Shown: piece after piece, positions 33,446-41,332 of the stretch | Layout: each line of letters opens with the position of its first letter | Position numbering within the stretch: the stretch's first letter is position 1 | DNA from: DASVEE01 sp036399695 | GTDB taxonomy: Bacteria; Acidobacteriota; Thermoanaerobaculia; Gp7-AA8 | Direction of reading: 5' to 3' | Assembly: GCA_036399695.1 (NCBI GenBank) | Contig: DASWMP010000165.1 | Location: forward strand, 1 to 41,332 | DNA: 41,332 nucleotides | Made by a program: the position numbers and the translations under genes | The notes under the pieces: model-generated | What the model saw: only the letters and a program-made list of their open reading frames with translations | Databases searched by the model: none | Told to the model about the DNA's origin: nothing

Positions 33446-34096
33446 ATGAAAACACGAGACATTTATCTTCTGGTCGCCACCGTCATCGTGGCCGCGGGTT
33501 GCCGAGGAAACTCGAGCGATACGCTCAACCGAGGCCAGCAGCAGTACGAAGTCGTGCAGGAAGGCGCCGCGAGCGGAGTCAGCTCGACGATCAACGGCCC
33601 CGGGGAGCTCACTGCCCCCGCGATGACCGGCACGAATGCCGATACCACCACCGATTTCAATCTCCCGACGACGATTCCGTCGACGCCGGGAGCTCCGCAG
33701 CAGGCCGGAACCATCGCCGGCTCGCTGCCTCCCGATTACAGCGGAGGCGGCTCCATGGGCGAAGCGCCACGTACCCCGCCCCGTCCGGTAGCGCAGCAGC
33801 CGTCGGCGCCGCGTCCGGTGCAGCAGAGCCAGCCGGCGTATCAGCCGCCGCCCCGTCAGGCGTCGCAGCCGGTGCAGCCGGCCCAGCCACAGCCGTCCGA
33901 ACCGGCCGCCGAGCCGGCCCCGACTGCGGGACCGTCCGACACGGCCGAGCCGGTAGAGCCGCAGCCTCCGGCGCAGCAGTCGGAGCCGGCGAAGCCGCAG
34001 GAGAAGAAGGAAAAACCGGCGGATGAGCCGAAGGACGCGCCGCCGGCTACCGAGACGGCGCCCAGCGAGCCTCCCGCGCCCCCGCCACAGCGGTAG
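33446..34096 (+). CDS. Pro/Gln-rich lipoprotein
   Basis: 216 residues. The lipobox VAAGC (Cys19) after MKTRDIYLLVATVIVAAG marks a lipoprotein. The rest is of low complexity: Pro, Gln and Ala (QPAYQPPPRQASQPVQPAQP, then PAEPAPTA). No domain is seen, so it could be a spacer anchored to the membrane. An AGAGAGGCC-like stretch before the ATG serves as RBS. It is followed by the second copy of the GGACGGACAATC repeat. Confidence 0.7.
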   Translation: MKTRDIYLLVATVIVAAGCRGNSSDTLNRGQQQYEVVQEGAASGVSSTINGPGELTAPAMTGTNADTTTDFNLPTTIPSTPGAPQQAGTIAGSLPPDYSGGGSMGEAPRTPPRPVAQQPSAPRPVQQSQPAYQPPPRQASQPVQPAQPQPSEPAAEPAPTAGPSDTAEPVEPQPPAQQSEPAKPQEKKEKPADEPKDAPPATETAPSEPPAPPPQR

Positions 34097-34131
34097 GCGC
34101 GGGGACGTACCCAACAACCGCGGTGCAGCAA

Positions 34132-34278
34132 GTGGAGGACGGACAATCTTGTCCGTCACGCGAGAAAGTAGCATCGAAGAGATTCGTCATTCCCGCAGAA
34201 GTCCTGGTGCAGGTGTGCGGATGTGCAGCGTGCTCCACGCCATTTCTCGCGTGACGGACAGGATTGTCCGTCCTCCAC
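34132..34278. repeat. REPIN-like inverted repeat, second copy of GGACGGACAATCCTG family
   Basis: Left arm AGTGGAGGACGGACAATCTT.. (34132-34166) and right arm (34243-34278) are reverse complements. The loop differs from that of the first copy, so the arms but not the middle are conserved. Confidence 0.86.
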
Positions 34279-34352
34279 TACTACGAACGACGCCCCCGTT
34301 CCCCAGCCCCGCCACCCCCTTTCCCTCCCGCGCGTACTAGAATGCGCGCCCT

Positions 34353-35243
34353 ATGTCGCGGGTCACTTTTCAGTCGCTGATCCTCAAACTCCAGAACTTC
34401 TGGGCCGAGCGGGGGTGCATGATCGAGACGCCGCTCGACCTCGAGGTCGGCGCCGGCACGATGCATCCTGCCACCTTCCTCCGGGTCCTCGGGCCTGAGC
34501 CGTGGAACGTGGGCTACGTTCAGCCCTCCCGCCGGCCGGCCGACGGGCGTTACGGGGACAACCCGTTCCGTCTCGGCAAGCACTACCAGTTTCAGGTCAT
34601 CCTCAAACCGTCGCCGCTGGAGGTGCAGGAGCTCTATCTCGACTCGCTGCGCGCCATCGGGCTCGACCTGACGCGTCACGACATCCGCTTCGAGGAGGAC
34701 AACTGGGAGTCCCCCACCCTCGGCGCGTGGGGCGTCGGGTGGCAGATCCTTCTCGACGGGATGGAGATCACGCAGTTCACCTACTTCCAGCAGGCGGGAG
34801 GCATCGACCTCTCGCCCATCTCCGCGGAGATCACGTACGGCCTCGAGCGCCTGACGATGTTCCTCTCCCGGCAGTCGTCGATCTACGACATCGAATGGAC
34901 GGACGGCGTCCCGTACGGCGCCGTGCGCAAGCACGACGAGTACGAGTTCTCGAAGTACTACTTCGAAGTCGCCGACGTCGCGCTGCACTGGAAGCTCTTC
35001 GAAGCGTATGAAGGGGAAGCGCGGCGCTGCCTCGACGAGAAGCTCGTGCTGCCGGCGTACGACTGGACCCTGAAGTGCTCGCACGTGTTCAACACGCTGG
35101 ACGCGCGCGGCGCCGTCTCGGTGACGGAGCGCGTGGGCGTCATCAAACGGGTGCGCGACCTGGCGGTCCGCTGCGCGGCGCAGTTCCTCGAAGCGCGGCG
35201 CGAGCTCGGCTTCCCGCTGCTTCAGCAGCAGGAGGCGTCGTAA
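34353..35243 (+). CDS. glyQ: glycyl-tRNA synthetase alpha subunit
   Basis: 296 residues. Family motifs: LILKLQNFWAERGCMIETPLD near the start, GAGTMHPATFLRVLGPEPW, YVQPSRRPADGRYGDNPFRL, QFQVILKPSP and ISAEITYGLERLTMFL. It is the class II catalytic subunit (ATP and glycine binding) of the heterotetrameric enzyme. The stop TAA at 35241-35243 is followed directly by the glyS ATG. Confidence 0.95.
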   Translation: MSRVTFQSLILKLQNFWAERGCMIETPLDLEVGAGTMHPATFLRVLGPEPWNVGYVQPSRRPADGRYGDNPFRLGKHYQFQVILKPSPLEVQELYLDSLRAIGLDLTRHDIRFEEDNWESPTLGAWGVGWQILLDGMEITQFTYFQQAGGIDLSPISAEITYGLERLTMFLSRQSSIYDIEWTDGVPYGAVRKHDEYEFSKYYFEVADVALHWKLFEAYEGEARRCLDEKLVLPAYDWTLKCSHVFNTLDARGAVSVTERVGVIKRVRDLAVRCAAQFLEARRELGFPLLQQQEAS

Positions 35244-37319
35244 ATGGCCGACTATTTCTTCGAGCTGCTCACCGAGGAGATTCCGGCGTGGATGCACGAG
35301 ACGGCGCTGGGGACGCTGAGCGAACGGCTCACGAAACTGGCGAAGGAGCTCGGCGCCGAGGGAGAGGTCACGGTCAACGCCACGTCGCGGCGCATCGCCT
35401 TCCTCCTGCGCGCCCTGCCGCTGCGGGAAGAAGACCGCGAACAGGAGCTGAAAGGTCCGCCGAAAAAGTCCGCCTACGACGCCGAGGGCAAGCCGACGCA
35501 GGCACTCCTCGGGTTCCTGCGCAAGCAGGCCGCGTCACTCGATGACCTCCTCGAATCGGGCGACGAGTACGTCCGCCTGCGCAAGAAAGTCGAAGGACGC
35601 CAGACCGGCGCGCTGCTGCAGGAGCGCATCCCGGACATCGTCACGTCGCTGCGCTGGCCGAAGCAAATGCGCTGGGGCTCGGGCGAGCACGCCTACATCC
35701 GCCCGGTGCACGGGCTGATCTCGATCTTCGACGAACAACCGCTGCCGATCGAGATCTTCGGCATCAAGTCGGGGACGTCCACCGTCGGCCACCGCACGCT
35801 GGCGCGGCAGCGCTTCGAGGTGCAGTCGTTTCAGGAGTACGTCTCGAAGCTGGAGCTGGCGAAGGTCGTCGTCGATGCCCATCGCCGCCGCGAAGTGATG
35901 GCCGGCCGGGCCCGGATTCTCGCGCAGGAGGTAGAGGGCACGCCTTCCGCCGACGGCTCGATCTGGCTGCAGTGGCAGTACCTCACGGAGTTCCCGGGCG
36001 TCGTGCGCGCCGAGTTCCGGCCGGAGTATCTGCAGTTGCCGGAGGAAGTGCTCGTCACGGTCATGCGCGTGCACCAGAAGCAGCTCCCGATCCGCAACGC
36101 GCAGGGGCGGCTGACCAACTCCTTCCTGGCCGTGCTCGACAACGACGGCGATCCGGACGGCAACGCCGCCTACGGCAACTCGTTCGTCACGAACGCCCGC
36201 TTCGCCGACGCGCAGTTCTTCTACGAGACGGACCGCAAGCGGCCGCTCGCCGAGCGCGTCGAACAACTCGCGCATCTTCAGTTCCAGGAGAAGCTCGGCA
36301 ACTACGCCGAGAAGTCGAAGCGCATCGAAGCCATCGCCGCCGCCATCTGCAAAGAGGCGGGCGTGGACGCGCAGGACGTGGTCGCGGCCGCGCGGCTCTG
36401 CAAGACCGACCTGGTCACGGAGATGGTGAAGGAGTTCACCGATCTGCAGGGGCAGATCGGCGGCATCTACGCCCGCGAGGAAGGGATGCCGGAGCCGGTG
36501 TGGCAGGCCATCTACGATCACTACCGCCCGGTATCGATCGAGGACACGCTGCCGCGGAACGTGGCCGGCGCGATCGTCTCGATCGCCGACAAGATGGACA
36601 CGCTGGCCGGCTTCTTCAGCATCGGGCTGCGGCCGACCGGTTCGAAGGATCCGTTCGCGCTGCGCCGCGCCGCGCAGGGGGTCGTGCAGATTCTCCTGAA
36701 TCGCGACAGGCGCGAGGTGCGCATCCCGTTCGAGCGGCTGCTCGACCTCGCGCTCGAACAGCACGGCGCCTCCGCCGAGGTGAAGCAGGCCCTCACGGCC
36801 TTCTTCGCGGAGCGCATCCAGACGATCCTCGAGGCGTCGGCCTGGGGCTTCGCGTACGACGAGATCCAGGCGGCCATGCAGGCCGGCTGGCAGGGGCCGC
36901 TCACCGATCTGGTCGACCGCACGCAGGCCATCAAGGACATGCGCGACGAGCCGAACTTCCTCTCGATCCTCGACTCGGCGAAGCGCATCGCCAACATCAC
37001 GGCGGGGCACGACTCGACGTCCGTGGTGGCGTCGAAGCTGGAGCATCCGGCCGAGCTGCGGCTGGCCGAGCTGGCCGACGCGGTGGTCTCGCAGATCGAG
37101 GAGATGATCGCCGAGCGCCGCTACCGTCCGGCGATGGAGTCGTTCGCCGCGATGGCGCCGGAGCTCGAAGCGTTCTTCAAGGACGTGATGGTCATGGTCG
37201 AGGACGAAAGCGTCCGCCGCAACCGGATGTCGCTCCTGCGCAAAGTGGGCAGCGCCGTCGGACGGATCGGCGACGTGACGAAGATCGTCGTCGACCGAAG
37301 CGACTACAAGACGGCGTAA
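35244..37319 (+). CDS. glyS: glycyl-tRNA synthetase beta subunit
   Basis: 691 residues, as usual. Family motifs: DYFFELLTEEIPAWMHETAL, MRWGSGEHAYIRPVHGLISI, FLAVLDNDGDPDG, DLVTEMVKEFTDLQGQIGGIYA and a helical C-terminal tRNA-binding region. It recognises tRNA-Gly and pairs with GlyQ. It starts directly after glyQ, so translation is coupled. A heptamer array begins 14 nt after the stop. Confidence 0.95.
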   Translation: MADYFFELLTEEIPAWMHETALGTLSERLTKLAKELGAEGEVTVNATSRRIAFLLRALPLREEDREQELKGPPKKSAYDAEGKPTQALLGFLRKQAASLDDLLESGDEYVRLRKKVEGRQTGALLQERIPDIVTSLRWPKQMRWGSGEHAYIRPVHGLISIFDEQPLPIEIFGIKSGTSTVGHRTLARQRFEVQSFQEYVSKLELAKVVVDAHRRREVMAGRARILAQEVEGTPSADGSIWLQWQYLTEFPGVVRAEFRPEYLQLPEEVLVTVMRVHQKQLPIRNAQGRLTNSFLAVLDNDGDPDGNAAYGNSFVTNARFADAQFFYETDRKRPLAERVEQLAHLQFQEKLGNYAEKSKRIEAIAAAICKEAGVDAQDVVAAARLCKTDLVTEMVKEFTDLQGQIGGIYAREEGMPEPVWQAIYDHYRPVSIEDTLPRNVAGAIVSIADKMDTLAGFFSIGLRPTGSKDPFALRRAAQGVVQILLNRDRREVRIPFERLLDLALEQHGASAEVKQALTAFFAERIQTILEASAWGFAYDEIQAAMQAGWQGPLTDLVDRTQAIKDMRDEPNFLSILDSAKRIANITAGHDSTSVVASKLEHPAELRLAELADAVVSQIEEMIAERRYRPAMESFAAMAPELEAFFKDVMVMVEDESVRRNRMSLLRKVGSAVGRIGDVTKIVVDRSDYKTA

Positions 37320-37329
37320 CGCCGAGAAG

Positions 37330-38499
37330 ATGAACGCAGAACGCAGAACGCAGAACGTCGAACGCGGAAAGGGTCTGCCCCCGGTCTTCTTCATTCTGCG
37401 TTCTGCGTTCTGCGTTCTGCGTTCTGGTTTCGGTCCCGCTCTCTCCCTCCTCCTTACTCTCGGTCTGCTCTCCTGCAATCCGGCGCCGAAAGCAGCGGCT
37501 CCGGCGGCCAAAGCGCCCGCTGCCGCGCCCGATCCGGAGCGCGGCAACCTGCTGAGCCTCTTCGCCGGGGCGACGGTGGTGTCGCGGACGAGCGAGATGT
37601 CGCTCGAAGCGTCGGCCGTTCACGCCATCGACGGCGATTCGCGGAGCGGCTTCATCTCGGTGCCGGGGATGGCCAGCACGACGCTCGTCTACGAGCTCGG
37701 CGGCCTCGCGCGCGTCGAGAAGCTGGAGGCGCTCTCGCCCCAGGAGCGGAACCGGCCTAAGGAGGTGCGCTTCGAGAGCTCGCTCGATGGCGTCACCTTC
37801 ACGAAAGCCACGCCGCCGCTCGAGGCGCGCTACCTGCGCCTGACGGTCGAGTCGACGCGCTCCGCCTCCTACGTCCCGACGGTCCAGGTGCGCGGCACGC
37901 TCGTCAGTCCCGCTCCTCTCCAGCCGCTCGAAGGCTGCTGGAAGATCAACGGCCAGACGGCTCGCTTTCTGCACTCGGGCGCCGCGGTCAGAGGGATGAT
38001 CGGCAAGAGCATTTACCTGGAAGGTGGCGCGGAGCGGGACGTCTACAAGCTCTCGTGGAGCGACGGGCCGCAGTACGGTATCGCCGCCATCGCCGTCTCC
38101 GCCGACGGCCGGCGTCTCAGCGGCGCGCACTGGTACCACGACCCCATCACGATCTTCTCGGGGGAAGCGTGGTTCGGGGAGCGTGCGGACTGCGACGCGA
38201 GCTTCCCCGCGGCTGATTTCCGTCTGCCCGCCGCATCGAAGAATCCTTACGTCTACGAGCCGGCGGTCCTCACGGCGGCGCCGAAGAAGATCACCGTCCA
38301 CGAGTTCCGCGAGGCCACGCCCGCGGCCAATCGCGGCCGCGCCGAGAAGCGCGTCGCGGAGATCCGCGCACTCCTGCAGCAGCGCGGCTTCGATCTGTCG
38401 AAGACCGAGCTCGCCGCCGCGGGCTCCGACCGCCCCTGGCGCGAGGTCGAGAGCGAGACCATGCGTGAAATGATGAGCGTCGCGTTGATCGAGAGATAA
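37330..38499 (+). CDS. lipoprotein with F5/8-type-C-like domain; N-terminus encoded by heptamer array
   Basis: 389 residues if started at ATG 37330. A lipobox, LGLLSC (Cys49), fits a lipoprotein. The domain at about 75-160 (VHAIDGDSRSGFISV, ARYLRLTVESTR) is like a discoidin carbohydrate-binding fold; the C-terminal part (FREATPAANRGRAEKRVAEIRALLQQRG) is an OmpA-like or helical tail of uncertain type. The first 33 codons come mostly from the AACGCAG/TTCTGCG hairpin (37333-37428). No other ATG, GTG or TTG in frame exists between it and the lipobox. The start is thus real only if the hairpin is translated. Confidence 0.6.
   Translation: MNAERRTQNVERGKGLPPVFFILRSAFCVLRSGFGPALSLLLTLGLLSCNPAPKAAAPAAKAPAAAPDPERGNLLSLFAGATVVSRTSEMSLEASAVHAIDGDSRSGFISVPGMASTTLVYELGGLARVEKLEALSPQERNRPKEVRFESSLDGVTFTKATPPLEARYLRLTVESTRSASYVPTVQVRGTLVSPAPLQPLEGCWKINGQTARFLHSGAAVRGMIGKSIYLEGGAERDVYKLSWSDGPQYGIAAIAVSADGRRLSGAHWYHDPITIFSGEAWFGERADCDASFPAADFRLPAASKNPYVYEPAVLTAAPKKITVHEFREATPAANRGRAEKRVAEIRALLQQRGFDLSKTELAAAGSDRPWREVESETMREMMSVALIER
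37333..37428. repeat. heptamer hairpin (AACGCAG / TTCTGCG)
   Basis: Left arm 37333-37367: AACGCAG x3, AACGTCG, AACGCGG. Right arm 37394-37428: TTCTGCG x4, TTCTGGT. Five units per arm, five perfect copies in total of the complementary pairs. It overlaps the N-terminus of the lipoprotein gene. Confidence 0.9.
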
Positions 38500-38523
38500 T
38501 CCGGGGCGAGGTTTGGGAGCGAC

Positions 38524-41253
<2,730 letters not shown>

Positions 41254-41260
41254 GTATCTT

Positions 41261-41332
41261 GGAGTGCGGTGGCGAACGCCACCGCTCTGGTACACGTATA
41301 GAAGAGCGGTGGCGTTCGTTCGCCACCGCACT
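41261..41332. repeat. REPIN-like hairpin GGAGTGCGGTGGCG, cut by the window end
   Basis: AGTGCGGTGGCGAACGCCACC at the left pairs with the reverse complement at 41304-41332, and each arm has its own inner dyad. It is directly downstream of ppdK, like a terminator, and shares its ends with 2441-2570 and 33147-33171. Confidence 0.8.

Noticed and set aside
35535..37547. 670-codon minus-strand frame opposite glyS
   Set aside because: Same reason: composition shadow of glyS.

Overview
The window is one high-GC bacterial chromosome segment with short gene spacing and many ATGA/TGATG stop-start overlaps. The gene set fits Acidobacteriota or a related deep phylum better than Proteobacteria or Actinobacteria. 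It has a bacillithiol ligase (BshC), an MglA-type small GTPase, a Ser/Thr kinase with TPRs, a SufBCDS-SufU-SufT operon under an Rrf2 regulator, a heterotetrameric glycyl-tRNA synthetase and pyruvate,phosphate dikinase. This placement rests on gene content alone. No rRNA, tRNA or CRISPR array was recognised.

Layout. 0-3.6 kb (minus): mglA-like GTPase, a SAM methyltransferase and bshC. 3.7-7.5 kb (plus): kinase-TPR protein, KDPG aldolase and a small secreted protein. 7.5-9.5 kb (minus): secreted beta-propeller. 9.7-17.5 kb (plus): a membrane redoxin with an in-frame TGA at the catalytic cysteine position, galU, a toxin-antitoxin pair, maf, an MCE/MlaD-like protein, ddl and an ABC permease. 17.5-20.0 kb: five small membrane proteins, three with Gly/Pro-rich leaders and two with zinc ribbons. 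20.3-26.8 kb (minus): the SUF operon, promoter-distal to proximal sufT, sufU, sufS, sufD, sufC, sufB, rrf2 regulator. 26.9-34.1 kb: an accessory zone with an NYN-domain protein behind a leader terminator, an M6-type metalloprotease, a secreted protein, a beta-helix protein, a disordered 58-residue protein and a Pro-rich lipoprotein. The part up to about 29.9 kb looks less GC-rich by eye. 34.3-41.3 kb (plus): glyQ, glyS, a lipoprotein and ppdK.

Two things stand out. First, the redoxin at 9740-10489 reads FYRGFW-TGA-PFC, followed by a hairpin whose loop begins 17 nt after the TGA. This is the arrangement expected of a UxxC selenoprotein. Second, many intergenic gaps, and two genes, carry hairpins whose arms are tandem heptanucleotides. 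The unit differs between loci (CCAACYG, GGACAAC, CCAAAAA, AACGCAG, TGTTGAA, TTTCCGA), and a sister class uses 9-nt units. They sit between convergent, divergent and co-directional genes, split a toxin-antitoxin pair, and break the otherwise overlapping SUF operon. At least three further REPIN-like inverted-repeat families are also present.

Genes that plausibly work together: SufBCDSU with SufT and the Rrf2 regulator (Fe-S assembly and control); BshC and the redoxin (thiol redox); GlyQ and GlyS (one enzyme); Eda and PpdK (pyruvate/PEP metabolism). Functions come from motifs and family knowledge read by eye; no searches were run.
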